64,000 bases of DNA from Hungatella sp. (lineage in GTDB: Bacteria; Bacillota; Clostridia; Lachnospirales; Lachnospiraceae), in NCBI GenBank assembly GCA_022792815.1, contig JAAWBS010000011.1, positions 1 through 64,000 on the forward strand, in the 5' to 3' direction. Positions 42,427 through 51,765 of the stretch are shown piece after piece. A model generated the notes under the pieces. It was not told the DNA's origin and ran no database searches. It was given only the letters and a program-made list of their open reading frames with translations. The translations under genes and the position numbers were made by a program. How positions within the stretch are numbered: position 1 is the first letter of the stretch; every line of letters starts with the position of its first letter.

Positions 42427-42498
42427 CAAGGTCTGACCGCACTCCCCTAATTTTTGCGCATTACACCTTATGGCGTGTACAAAAGCAGTCAGACCTTG
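42427..42498 (+). promoter_or_regulatory. Nested inverted repeat between DUF1667 and HAD genes (structured RNA candidate)
   Basis: Perfect 11-bp arms CAAGGTCTGAC (42427-42437) / GTCAGACCTTG (42488-42498) enclosing TACAC…GTGTA hairpin. Confidence 0.5.
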
Positions 42499-42605
42499 GC
42501 AGTAGACTATAGATAGATTCGGCCGGACGGCAGCAGAGCATCCCCCTGAGGCAAGGCTGCCGTCAGGAGGCCGAAGATCACTGACAAGACAGGAAAGGAC
42601 AAAAA

Positions 42606-43460
42606 GTGGACAGAGAGAATAAGTCTGGCGGCGAGGGCCAGGCACAGAGACGGATCGATCTGCTGAAAAAGATCGGTTTGTTCGTGTTGGATATGGACGG
42701 CACCTTTTATCTGGGTGACCATGTGATTGAGGGCGCTCTGGAATTTGTCCGGTATGTGGAGGAGAAAGGGCGCAGAATCTTGTTTTTTACCAATAATTCC
42801 TCCCGGTCGCCGAAGGTCTACATGGAGCGGCTGGCCGGTATGGGATGTCCCATCGGAAGGAATCAGATTATGACCTCCGGTGACGTGACCATCGCCTATC
42901 TTAATGATGTATATCCTGGAAAAAAGATTTATCTGGTGGGAACGCCCGCTCTGGAGGAAAGCTTCCGTGAGGAGGGGATCCCCCTGTGGGAAAAAGGGGA
43001 TCCCAGGCCGGAGATCGTGGTTGTGGGGTTTGATACCACACTGACTTATGAGAAGTTAGACCGGGCCTGCGCCTTTATCCGCGAGGGTTCCACATTCCTG
43101 GCGACCCACTTGGACATCAACTGCCCCACAGAGGGCGGATTTATGCCGGACTGCGGAGCATTTTGTGCTGCTATCACCCTCTCCACCGGTGTGGAGCCCA
43201 AGTACCTGGGCAAGCCCTTTGGGGAGACTGTGGATATGGTGCTTTTGCGGACAGGAGAGGCCAGGGAAAAGGTGGCGTTTGTGGGAGACCGGCTCTACAC
43301 GGACGTGGCCACCGGCGTGAATCACGGCGCCAACGGCTTTCTCGTGCTGACAGGAGAGACACAGCTTTCGGATGTGGAGAAATCTGACGTGAAACCGGAT
43401 GCCGTCTACCGGTCTTTAGGCGAGATGAAGGAGCTTCTGGAAACCGTCTGGGAGGGATAG
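42606..43460 (+). CDS. HAD-IIA family hydrolase (NagD/glycerol-3-phosphatase-like)
   Basis: LFVLDMDGTFYLGDHVIEGALEFV; FFTNNSSRS; VAFVGDRLYTDVATG. Confidence 0.9.
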   Translation: MDRENKSGGEGQAQRRIDLLKKIGLFVLDMDGTFYLGDHVIEGALEFVRYVEEKGRRILFFTNNSSRSPKVYMERLAGMGCPIGRNQIMTSGDVTIAYLNDVYPGKKIYLVGTPALEESFREEGIPLWEKGDPRPEIVVVGFDTTLTYEKLDRACAFIREGSTFLATHLDINCPTEGGFMPDCGAFCAAITLSTGVEPKYLGKPFGETVDMVLLRTGEAREKVAFVGDRLYTDVATGVNHGANGFLVLTGETQLSDVEKSDVKPDAVYRSLGEMKELLETVWEG

Positions 43461-44141
43461 TCATTCCTCAAAGGCATATTCCAGGAACCGTATCACGGCA
43501 TCTCTATGCTCTGTGTAGGAGAATATCATAAGATAGTGAGGGGCAGCCTGATCGGAGGCTGCCTTTTTTTCGAACCTGGAGCCCTCCAGACTGACGGCGC
43601 AGGCCTTTGTCTGACCGTAAGGGTCCTGACTGTAGAGAAACCGGTCTTTTAAGGGGAGCAGCAGGTGTTCCGGCAGAAACTCCTCCAAGTCGGCCAGGGG
43701 AAAGCCGGGGCTGTAGTACTGGGCCAGTTCTCTGGTGGTGACCAGAAAATCCAGTTCTCTGGCAGATACATAGGCCACGATCTTGCCCTGGCTGGCCGTG
43801 TGATAGTCGATGGATGAGCCGATCTGGACATAGAGGCTGTCGTCAAAGATCACCTGTTGGCGGGGGGACAGGTTTAAGTATTCCCCAAACTCCCGTGAGA
43901 TCTCCTTGGCGGGAAACAGGTTTTCCTCGTCATTGGTAAAAAATCCTTCCAGCACCGTCTCCCGCCTGCTCTGCATAAAGATGTCTCCCACATAGAACCC
44001 GACGGCACACAGGCACAGAAACACAAAGGCATATCCCCGATAGTAGTCTGTGACAAAGCGGACCTTCTGCCAGAAGGACAGACCCCGAAGCGTCTGCCGG
44101 TCTTTGGATAACCCGTTTTTCAGTCTTTGTAAAAATTTCAT
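43461..44141 (-). CDS. Single-pass membrane protein of unknown function (paralogue of 55616-56308)
   Basis: One TM (YAFVFLCLCAVGFYVGDIF) then extracytoplasmic domain; stop abuts HAD stop. Confidence 0.65.
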   Translation of the reverse strand: MKFLQRLKNGLSKDRQTLRGLSFWQKVRFVTDYYRGYAFVFLCLCAVGFYVGDIFMQSRRETVLEGFFTNDEENLFPAKEISREFGEYLNLSPRQQVIFDDSLYVQIGSSIDYHTASQGKIVAYVSARELDFLVTTRELAQYYSPGFPLADLEEFLPEHLLLPLKDRFLYSQDPYGQTKACAVSLEGSRFEKKAASDQAAPHYLMIFSYTEHRDAVIRFLEYAFEE

Positions 44142-44209
44142 AAAAAATGTCCTCCTGCCAAAGGATTATGTTATACTGTGCAGAGACAATACAATTCAGA
44201 TAAAGGCGG

Positions 44210-44863
44210 TTGTATATGAATACTTTATTTAACCCGGAAAACCGGTTTTGGAGCTTTATGAACAAGATCACGGATGTGTTCTTTCTGGGGATTTTGTGGT
44301 TCCTTTTTTCCGTCCCTGTGGTGACCATGGGGGCTGCCACCACCTCCCTGTACCAATTTACCCTAAAACAGACAGACGATGAGGAAGGGTATGTGTGGAA
44401 AAGCTTTGTGAAGGCCTTTGCCAAGAATTTTAAACAGGCCACGATCCTCTGGCTGATCCTTTTGGCAGCAGGCGGTTTTCTGGGGGCAGATCTGTGGGCG
44501 TGTATGCAGATCGCCGTGCCGGGAGGCATCCGGGTGGTGTGTCTTGGCGTGATTCTGTGCCTGTGCCTGATCTATGCCCTGACAGCCCTGTATGTCTTTC
44601 CCATCCTGTCCAGATTCTGCCTGCCTGTGAAAACCATCCTGACCCACAGCTTCATCATGGCCATGGGGAATCTCTATGTGTCGGTGACCGTTCTGGTGAT
44701 CTATGTGCTCTTTGGAGTGCTGGCATATTATATCACCATCCTGTTTCCGGTCTTTATGGCTCTGGCGGCCTTTGTGAGTTCCTATTTTTTCCGCCATGTG
44801 TTCAGCAGATACTGGGAGGAGACGGCAAAGGCAGAGCAGGAAGAGGAAGATTCGTTTTCTTGA
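44210..44863 (+). CDS. YesL-family (DUF624) membrane protein
   Basis: FNPENRFWSFMNKITDVFFLGILWFLFSVPVVTMGAATTSLYQFTLK. Confidence 0.88.
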   Translation: MYMNTLFNPENRFWSFMNKITDVFFLGILWFLFSVPVVTMGAATTSLYQFTLKQTDDEEGYVWKSFVKAFAKNFKQATILWLILLAAGGFLGADLWACMQIAVPGGIRVVCLGVILCLCLIYALTALYVFPILSRFCLPVKTILTHSFIMAMGNLYVSVTVLVIYVLFGVLAYYITILFPVFMALAAFVSSYFFRHVFSRYWEETAKAEQEEEDSFS

Positions 44864-44895
44864 AGAATATGCTTTGACAGGCAGAGTATGTTCTC

Positions 44896-45966
44896 TTAAG
44901 CCGGTGCCGTCTGCCTGGCGGGGCCTGTGGTTCTGCCGACCACCAGGTTGCTCTGATATTCTACTCTCGTGATGGCATTCTCGTCGATCAGCTCTGATTT
45001 TCCCCGAAGTTTTTCCGATAAGAGGCGGATGCTGCTGCGCCCTCTCTCCGCGATGGCATGCTCGATGGTAGTCAGCTCGATGCCGGGGAAGCGGGACGGA
45101 TAGATGTTGTCAAAGGCACACAGGCTGATGTCCCCTGGGATCTCCAGCCCCGCGTCGATCAAAGCGGCGCGGACCCCGTAGGACACCATATCGTTGATGG
45201 CTACGATGGCAGTGACATGAGGGGATTCTGCCAGGCACTGTCGGGTCAGGGTATAGCCGACCTCGTGTTCCACCCCGGTGACATACAGTTCCTTGTGGGA
45301 GGACACGTCCTGAGTATAGATCGTGACAGTCCCAGAGGGACAGGACTGGAAATACTCGTCGCTGAGACCGTCGCACCGCTTCATCCGGGAGGAGTGTTCG
45401 TCGTTGAGGGCCGTGGAGATGTAGGCCACATGCTTGTGCCCTAAGCTGATGAGGTGGGCGGCCACCATCCTGCCGGCGGAATAATTATTCACATCCACCG
45501 TGTCGATCTTTAAGTTCACGGTCTTATCGCCCACGGCCACCATGGGCACAACCCTGCTGAACTCCTCGGCCAGGCGGGGCTGCTGGGGAATCATGGCAAA
45601 GATGACGCCGGCGATGTGGGGCTCCGTAGCCATCTCCAGGATCTCACGCTCTGAATCTTTATCCCAGTAGGTGGTGAAGATCAGAGTCAGGTACCCCCTC
45701 AGACGGGCTTCCTGTTCCATACACTGAACCAGAGTGGCATAGTAGGGGTTCATCAGGGAAGGACAGACGATGAGGATGGTCTCTTTCGGGTTCTTGTGAC
45801 GCTGCTGTTTTTTGGAGACATATCCCAACTGGCGGCTGGCGTGATAGACGTTCTGGATCGTCTGCTCGGTAAACCGGGATAAATTTCTTCCGTTGAGGAT
45901 CATGGACACCGCCGCAGGAGAAACATGAGCCGCAGCGGCGATATCTTTGATAGTAATTTTTTTCAT
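44896..45966 (-). CDS. LacI-family transcriptional regulator
   Basis: MKKITIKDIAAAAHVSPAAVSMILNGRNLSRFTEQTIQNVYHASRQLGY; start trimmed to 45966. Confidence 0.95.
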   Translation of the reverse strand: MKKITIKDIAAAAHVSPAAVSMILNGRNLSRFTEQTIQNVYHASRQLGYVSKKQQRHKNPKETILIVCPSLMNPYYATLVQCMEQEARLRGYLTLIFTTYWDKDSEREILEMATEPHIAGVIFAMIPQQPRLAEEFSRVVPMVAVGDKTVNLKIDTVDVNNYSAGRMVAAHLISLGHKHVAYISTALNDEHSSRMKRCDGLSDEYFQSCPSGTVTIYTQDVSSHKELYVTGVEHEVGYTLTRQCLAESPHVTAIVAINDMVSYGVRAALIDAGLEIPGDISLCAFDNIYPSRFPGIELTTIEHAIAERGRSSIRLLSEKLRGKSELIDENAITRVEYQSNLVVGRTTGPARQTAPA

Positions 45967-46211
45967 GTAAGTTCCTCCTGAAAAGTTTCCGGTCTTCGGT
46001 TGTAGTTGAATTTTAACATTATTCAACAGAAAATGCAACTGATTTAAACACTTCTATTTTAATTTTTCTGAAAGGTTCCCTTTATTTCACAAAAAATATT
46101 GAGTTTAACAATGTTTAACACGAATTCCTGTTTGAACTTAAAAAAATAGACAAAAAATAGCATAGAAACTATACATTATTTATAAACACAAAAAAATATG
46201 GAGAATTAATA

Positions 46212-46241
46212 TTGACAAATAGTACAAATCTATGGTAATTT
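46212..46241 (+). promoter_or_regulatory. Sigma-A-type promoter candidate for the ABC transporter operon
   Basis: TTGACA-N18-TAATTT in an AT-rich intergenic region. Confidence 0.55.
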
Positions 46242-46268
46242 TATAGCATGAGAATTGACATTAAAAAA

Positions 46269-46359
46269 GGGTGTTCAGAAAAATGTTGATAAAATAGCGA
46301 ATGCGTGTACAGAAAAAGATATAAAAATTTTAACAATATTTATCAACAATTTAACACCC
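46269..46359 (+). promoter_or_regulatory. Nested inverted repeat in SBP leader
   Basis: GGGTGTT (46269-46275)/AACACCC (46353-46359) and TGTTGATAAA (46284-46293)/TTTATCAACA (46339-46348). Confidence 0.5.
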
Positions 46360-46389
46360 CCAAATCATGAAATGGAGGGACAGTTTTTT

Positions 46390-47787
46390 ATGAAGAAAAT
46401 GTTAGCGCTCGTGTTGACAGCAGCGATGGGCTGCACTTTGCTCAGCGGATGCAGCGGCGGCGGTTCCACTGGGGGAGGTTCTACCGGAGGCGGAGCAGCA
46501 TCTGCACCGACGACAGCGGCTCCGGCGGCAGGCGGGTCCTCAGGGGAGAGCGCACCTGCAGAAACCCCGGCGGTGGATGCCTCCATGTACGAGGTGACAG
46601 AGCCCATTACCATCCAGTGGTGGCATTCTCTGGAGGCTCAGTATGCCGACGTAGTGGACCAGGTAGTCAGCGATTTCAACAGCTCCCAGGACCTGATCAC
46701 CGTGGAAGCGGTTTATGTGGGAAGCTATTCCCAGGTCAATGAGGCACTGGTAGCCGCTCATGCGGCAGGAACCGGACTTCCGGCAGTGACGGTGGCCAAC
46801 ACTCCCTATGTGGCCGAGTACGGCGCCGGCGGTCTGACAGAAGTGCTTGATCCCTATATCCAGGCCACAGGCTTTGACATCGACGACTTCGGAAAAGGTC
46901 TGGTCGATGCCTCCAGCTACAACGGACAGCAAGTCTCTCTTCCGTTCCTCATCTCCACTCAGGTCGTGTTCTACAACAAGACTATGGCGGACGAGTTAGG
47001 TGTCACCATTCCGGAGAAGTGGGACGATATGGACTCCTTCCTGGAGAAGGCTTCCGCAGTAAACAACGGAACCACAGAGCGCTACGGAACCGTCATCCCC
47101 GGTTGGGATCAGTGGTATTTTGAGACCTTCTACCTGAACAACGGAGTAAAACTGATTAACGATGATCAGATATCCACAGATTTGGACAATGACGCGGCAG
47201 TGGGTATCGTAAATAAATTCAAAGAGTGGTGTGACAAGGGCTATATCTACTGGGCCAACGGAACAGATGCTTCTTCCATCATGAGACAGAACTTCATCGA
47301 CAAGAAGGCATTCTCTGTGATGCACACCAGCTCCATGTACAAACTGTATACAGATAAATGTGACTTTGAGGTCGGTATGGCATGGCTTCCGGGCGGCGCC
47401 ACCAAGAATCAGGAGATTGGCGGCTGTGTGCTGTTGATCCCGTCCAAGAATGATCAGGCTACTAAGAATGCGGCATGGCAGTTTTTGGCTTATCTCTGCA
47501 GCAAAGACGTGAATATGACATGGGTGAAGGGAACCGGATATATGCCCACCAGAAACTCTGTACTTCATACCGAGGAGGGCGTGAAGTTCCTGGAGGAGAA
47601 ACCGGCGTTTCAGTGTATCTTTGACAATCTGGATCTGATCAATCCCAGGATTCAGCATCCGGGCTGGAACCAGCTGGCTACCATCTGGAAGAATTACATG
47701 GCAGAGATTATGATCGAAGATGTGGACATTCCCGGCAAGATCGAGGACATGGTAGAAGAGATCAACGAGGTTCTCGAGGATTCATAA
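46390..47787 (+). CDS. ABC transporter substrate-binding lipoprotein (family 1; UgpB-like)
   Basis: Lipobox LLSGC; ITIQWWHSLEAQYADVVDQVVSDFNSSQ; start trimmed to 46390. Confidence 0.92.
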   Translation: MKKMLALVLTAAMGCTLLSGCSGGGSTGGGSTGGGAASAPTTAAPAAGGSSGESAPAETPAVDASMYEVTEPITIQWWHSLEAQYADVVDQVVSDFNSSQDLITVEAVYVGSYSQVNEALVAAHAAGTGLPAVTVANTPYVAEYGAGGLTEVLDPYIQATGFDIDDFGKGLVDASSYNGQQVSLPFLISTQVVFYNKTMADELGVTIPEKWDDMDSFLEKASAVNNGTTERYGTVIPGWDQWYFETFYLNNGVKLINDDQISTDLDNDAAVGIVNKFKEWCDKGYIYWANGTDASSIMRQNFIDKKAFSVMHTSSMYKLYTDKCDFEVGMAWLPGGATKNQEIGGCVLLIPSKNDQATKNAAWQFLAYLCSKDVNMTWVKGTGYMPTRNSVLHTEEGVKFLEEKPAFQCIFDNLDLINPRIQHPGWNQLATIWKNYMAEIMIEDVDIPGKIEDMVEEINEVLEDS

Positions 47788-47805
47788 ATTCATAACAGCT
47801 TAAAA

Positions 47806-47835
47806 ACGGCCTTCGGTATCACTGACGAAGGCCGT
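47806..47835 (+). terminator. Intercistronic hairpin between SBP and permease genes
   Basis: Perfect 10-bp arms ACGGCCTTCG / CGAAGGCCGT. Confidence 0.65.
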
Positions 47836-47856
47836 ATTTCAAAAGGAGGCGTTAAG

Positions 47857-48765
47857 ATGGAGAAAAAATCATTCATAAAGCCAAGGACCATGTCGGCCGT
47901 CAAAGACTTTGTATGTGTTCTTCCGGCATTGGTATTTCTTGGTATTTTTACTTACTACCCCATCTGCAAACTTATCCAGATCAGCTTTACGGACTGGAAT
48001 TTATTAAACGAGAGATGGAACTATGTAGGCCTGAAAAACTGGATCTGGCTGTTCAACGGTTCCGGAACCAAGCACCTTTTGAATTCCCTGAAAGTCACGG
48101 TGCTGTACTCCATAGGCGAACTGACCATCACGCTGTTAGGCGGGCTGATCTTTGCATTGGTCTTCGGCCGTTTAAACAAGTCGTTTTCCATCATGAGAGC
48201 CATCGTGTTTATGCCAAAATATGTGGCCATGTCTTCCGCGGCCGTTATCTTTTTGTGGATCCTGAATACGGACACCGGTATTCTCAACTATCTGCTCAAT
48301 TGCGTGGGTCTGCCGTCTGTGGACTGGCTGGGCAACCGGAATACGGCGCTGATCTCGGTGCTTATGCTGACCGGATGGAGGGCGATCGGATACGGAATGA
48401 TGATTTATCTGTCGGCTATGATCGGGATTTCCAGAGATTATTATGAGGCGGCATCACTGGACGGCGCTACGGCTGTGCAGAGCTTTTTTAAGATCACTCT
48501 GCCCATGCTGTCCCCGACGACCCTGTTTTTGTTTGTCACCACGTTTATCTCTTCCATGAAGGTATTCCAATCCGTAGATATTCTTACATCAGGCGGCCCC
48601 TATCGCGCCACGGAGGTGTTTGTATATACGATCTACAAGTATGCCATGGAAGATTTCCGTATGGACAGGGCTTCGGTAGTTGCGATCGCATTCTTTGTGC
48701 TGCTGCTGGTCGTTACGGCTTCTACCTTTAAAATTTCCAACCGCAGCGTACATTACGATTCCTAG
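47857..48765 (+). CDS. Carbohydrate/glycerol-phosphate-type ABC permease (UgpA-like)
   Basis: YYPICKLIQISFTDWN; EAASLDGATAVQSFFKITLPMLSPT. Confidence 0.93.
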   Translation: MEKKSFIKPRTMSAVKDFVCVLPALVFLGIFTYYPICKLIQISFTDWNLLNERWNYVGLKNWIWLFNGSGTKHLLNSLKVTVLYSIGELTITLLGGLIFALVFGRLNKSFSIMRAIVFMPKYVAMSSAAVIFLWILNTDTGILNYLLNCVGLPSVDWLGNRNTALISVLMLTGWRAIGYGMMIYLSAMIGISRDYYEAASLDGATAVQSFFKITLPMLSPTTLFLFVTTFISSMKVFQSVDILTSGGPYRATEVFVYTIYKYAMEDFRMDRASVVAIAFFVLLLVVTASTFKISNRSVHYDS

Positions 48766-48776
48766 AGGAGGCAGAT

Positions 48777-49655
48777 ATGAGCAAAACCACAAATAGCCAT
48801 CTTGAGCGGCAGATCGCTGCTCAGAGAAAAAAGAAGATTGTTGTCGGCATACAGTATGCTCTGGCGATCGTCATCACCCTGATCGTGATCTTCCCGCTGT
48901 ACTGGATGATCTCCTCCTCCGTGAAGTCCCAGGATGAGATCCTGCTTTTAAAGCCGACTCTGTGGCCCCATGAGATTCATCTGGAGAACTATGTCAACGT
49001 ATTTAACCGGGTAAATTTCGGCAAGTATTATTACAATACCATCGTCATGACGGCAGGAATCTTAAGCTCCCAGATCATCACCGGCGTGTTTGCCGCCTAT
49101 GGCTTTTCCAAAGGAAAGTTCAAGGGTCAGAACGCCTGCTTCATCTTTGTCCTGGGTGCCCTGATGATTCCTTTGCAGGTTACCTTTATCCCCATCTTTA
49201 TCATGTGCGCCAACTGGGGACTGTCCGATACCTTCATGGGACTGATTCTTCCTGAGTGTGTCTCACCATATTATATCTTCATGCTGAGGCAGACTTTTAT
49301 GGCCATCGATGACAGCTACATCGACGCCGCCAAGGTAGACGGACTGGGCAGGATCGGAATCATCACCAAGATCCTGACACCTATGTGTAAGTCCACCCTG
49401 TTTACCACCACACTGGTGACGTTTACCAATGGCTGGAACAGTTATTTCTGGCCTAAGATTATCGCTAAAAACGAGCAGAGAAGAGTTCTCACCGTAGGTC
49501 TGGCACAGCTGAAGAACACCTTCGCCGGCCAGGCTACCATGAACAATCATGAGATCATGGCAGGCGCGGTTATGGCGATCCTGCCGGTTGTCATCATGTT
49601 TTTTGTCTTCCAGAAATACATGCTGACCGGTTATTCCAAAGCCGCTATGAAATAG
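48777..49655 (+). CDS. Carbohydrate/glycerol-phosphate-type ABC permease (UgpE-like)
   Basis: IVIFPLYWMISSSVKSQDE; DAAKVDGLGRIGIITKILTPMCKS. Confidence 0.93.
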   Translation: MSKTTNSHLERQIAAQRKKKIVVGIQYALAIVITLIVIFPLYWMISSSVKSQDEILLLKPTLWPHEIHLENYVNVFNRVNFGKYYYNTIVMTAGILSSQIITGVFAAYGFSKGKFKGQNACFIFVLGALMIPLQVTFIPIFIMCANWGLSDTFMGLILPECVSPYYIFMLRQTFMAIDDSYIDAAKVDGLGRIGIITKILTPMCKSTLFTTTLVTFTNGWNSYFWPKIIAKNEQRRVLTVGLAQLKNTFAGQATMNNHEIMAGAVMAILPVVIMFFVFQKYMLTGYSKAAMK

Positions 49656-49708
49656 TCAGGATTCTCTTGAACCACATCACGTACGGAGTTATAATGTGGA
49701 TGATACCA

Positions 49709-49763
49709 GGGTCAAAAGGTCATGTATGACATGTCTGCATGTTGATACATGACCTTGGGACCC
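49709..49763 (+). promoter_or_regulatory. Long hairpin between permease and GDPD genes
   Basis: Perfect 12-bp arms AAGGTCATGTAT (49716-49727)/ATACATGACCTT (49745-49756), inner GACATG-TCTG-CATGTT, outer GGGTC/GACCC. Confidence 0.65.
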
Positions 49764-49798
49764 GTTAAATTTTGAGAAGAATGAGAGAGGACATAAAC

Positions 49799-50539
49799 AT
49801 GAAAGTAATCGCGCACAGAGGGTACAGCGGAAAATACCCGGAGAATACCATGTTGGCTTTCCGAAAGGCAGAGGAGGCCGGAGCTGATGAGATCGAGCTG
49901 GATGTTCAGCTGACGAAGGACAAAACCGTGGTGGTGATCCACGATGAGAAGATCGACAGGACTACGGACGGAACCGGTCTGGTGAAAGACTATACCTATG
50001 AAGAGCTGAAAAAGTTCAATGCAGCCGTCTTATTCCCGAATGTCACGGATTTTCAGTCTATTCCCACGTTCGAGGAATACTGCGCATGGGTTGCGACTAC
50101 AGCATTGACTACCAATATCGAGATAAAGACAGGCCGTTTTTACTATGAAGATATCGAGAAAAAGACGGTTGAGATCGTCCGCAGATACGGCCTGGAGAAG
50201 AAAGTGATGTTCTCCTCATTTAACCATATGTCTCTCATAAGGATAAAAGAGCTGCTGCCGGAAGCAGAGTGCGGTGCGCTTTTAAGCGATGCAGGGCTGG
50301 GCAATGCGGGATATTATTGTCACAACTATGGCTTTGAGTGCTATCACCCCGGATTTGCCGGTATCACGGACCAGATCGTGGCCGACTGCAGGAAATACGG
50401 GATCAAGATAAACGTGTGGACCGTCAACTCCATGGACCAGCTGGAGAAGCTGGAGGAGTGGGGCTGTAACGGAGTGATAACCAATTATCCCCAGGTGTGC
50501 AGGGCTTGGGCGGAATATAAGAAGGAAGAAAAGAGATGA
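49799..50539 (+). CDS. Glycerophosphodiester phosphodiesterase
   Basis: MKVIAHRGYSGKYPENTMLAFRKAEEAGADEIELDVQLTKDKTVVVIHDEKIDRTTDGTG. Confidence 0.96.
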   Translation: MKVIAHRGYSGKYPENTMLAFRKAEEAGADEIELDVQLTKDKTVVVIHDEKIDRTTDGTGLVKDYTYEELKKFNAAVLFPNVTDFQSIPTFEEYCAWVATTALTTNIEIKTGRFYYEDIEKKTVEIVRRYGLEKKVMFSSFNHMSLIRIKELLPEAECGALLSDAGLGNAGYYCHNYGFECYHPGFAGITDQIVADCRKYGIKINVWTVNSMDQLEKLEEWGCNGVITNYPQVCRAWAEYKKEEKR

Positions 50540-51642
50540 AAATCAGAAGATGTTTCTGCGGTCTGACGGCAGGAATCTTAGCTGCTCTCTGTGTTGCAGG
50601 CTGTGCCGCGAAGGCAGGCAGTGGGTCGGAGACAGTGCAGGAGTCTGCGGCCGTGCTGACGGAAAGCACCGCAGAGACCGAAGTGGCAGAGGAGTCCTCG
50701 TCTCTGCAGAAGGAGACGGTTCAGGAGACGACGGCCGCGGAGTCGGGTTCGGCTCAGTCCGATGGTGCAGAGTCTGATGTGGACCGCTATGAGGAGATCA
50801 TCGATTTTGCAGGGGACGAGGGAAAGCTGGTTGTCTATTTCCTGGATCTTCAGGTGGAAGGCGCCGCGGAGGAGGTATCGGGGGACTCTACACTACTGAT
50901 CTCTCCTGACGGAAAGGTGATGCTCCTGGATGCAGGACATACGGATTCGTCAGACATTGTGGTAAAGATTTTAAAGGATATGGGAATCGAGAAGATCGAC
51001 TACCTGGTGGCCTCTCATCCCCATATTGACCACATCGGGGGAGTGCCGGCGGTGATGGCTGAGTTCCCTGTGGGGATTTCTTATCGGTCTTATGTGGAAT
51101 ATACCACGCAGACATACCAGAACTATGTGGATGCCCTAAAAGAGGGCGGTATGGAGATCATATCGCTGAAGACGGGGGATACGTTCTCTTTCGGAGACCT
51201 GGTTGAGGTTGAGGTGCTGGGGCCGGATGAGGAGATCGTCTATCCGGACGGTTTTCCCGATAACAGCACTCAGTTCCTCAACAACAACTCTCTTCTCTTA
51301 AGATTTACCTACGGTGAGTCTGCGGCTCTGTTCGGCGGAGACTTATATGTGGCTCAGGAGAGAGATTACATCGATCAGTACGGAGATAAGCTGAAGGCAG
51401 ATCTTGCAAAGGCCAATCATCATGGTAAGAATACATCGAATCTGAAGAAATGGATCAGAACCGTCAGCCCCCAGGTGGTGGTGGCCATGGGAGACGTGAT
51501 GGGCAGTATGGATGTCTACAACAATTATGTGAAAGAAGGCTCCGAATTCCATCTTACTCTGTATGACGGGATCGTCAAGGTGGTTTTAGATGATCAGGGC
51601 GGCTGTGAGGCTGTGGATCAGCATGACAGCTGGATGAATTGA
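50536..51642 (+). CDS. Secreted MBL-fold lipoprotein (ComEC C-terminal-domain-like)
   Basis: Lipobox CVAGC; ASHPHIDHIGGVPAVM (HxHxDH); LFGGDLY; NHHGKNTSN. Confidence 0.85.
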   Translation: MKIRRCFCGLTAGILAALCVAGCAAKAGSGSETVQESAAVLTESTAETEVAEESSSLQKETVQETTAAESGSAQSDGAESDVDRYEEIIDFAGDEGKLVVYFLDLQVEGAAEEVSGDSTLLISPDGKVMLLDAGHTDSSDIVVKILKDMGIEKIDYLVASHPHIDHIGGVPAVMAEFPVGISYRSYVEYTTQTYQNYVDALKEGGMEIISLKTGDTFSFGDLVEVEVLGPDEEIVYPDGFPDNSTQFLNNNSLLLRFTYGESAALFGGDLYVAQERDYIDQYGDKLKADLAKANHHGKNTSNLKKWIRTVSPQVVVAMGDVMGSMDVYNNYVKEGSEFHLTLYDGIVKVVLDDQGGCEAVDQHDSWMN

Positions 51643-51667
51643 TTTTGACTTAATCATAGGGACATCT

Positions 51668-51708
51668 GCAGCAGGCAAAAAAGACAGAGGTACTTTTTTG
51701 TCTGCTGC
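51668..51708 (+). terminator. Hairpin with T-rich tail before glpP
   Basis: GCAGCAGGCAAAAAAG / CTTTTTTGTCTGCTGC (one wobble). Confidence 0.7.
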
Positions 51709-51765
51709 TATTTGATTTTTATACCTATTTGATGTATGATAGGGAAGTACTTAGGAGGTAGGAAA

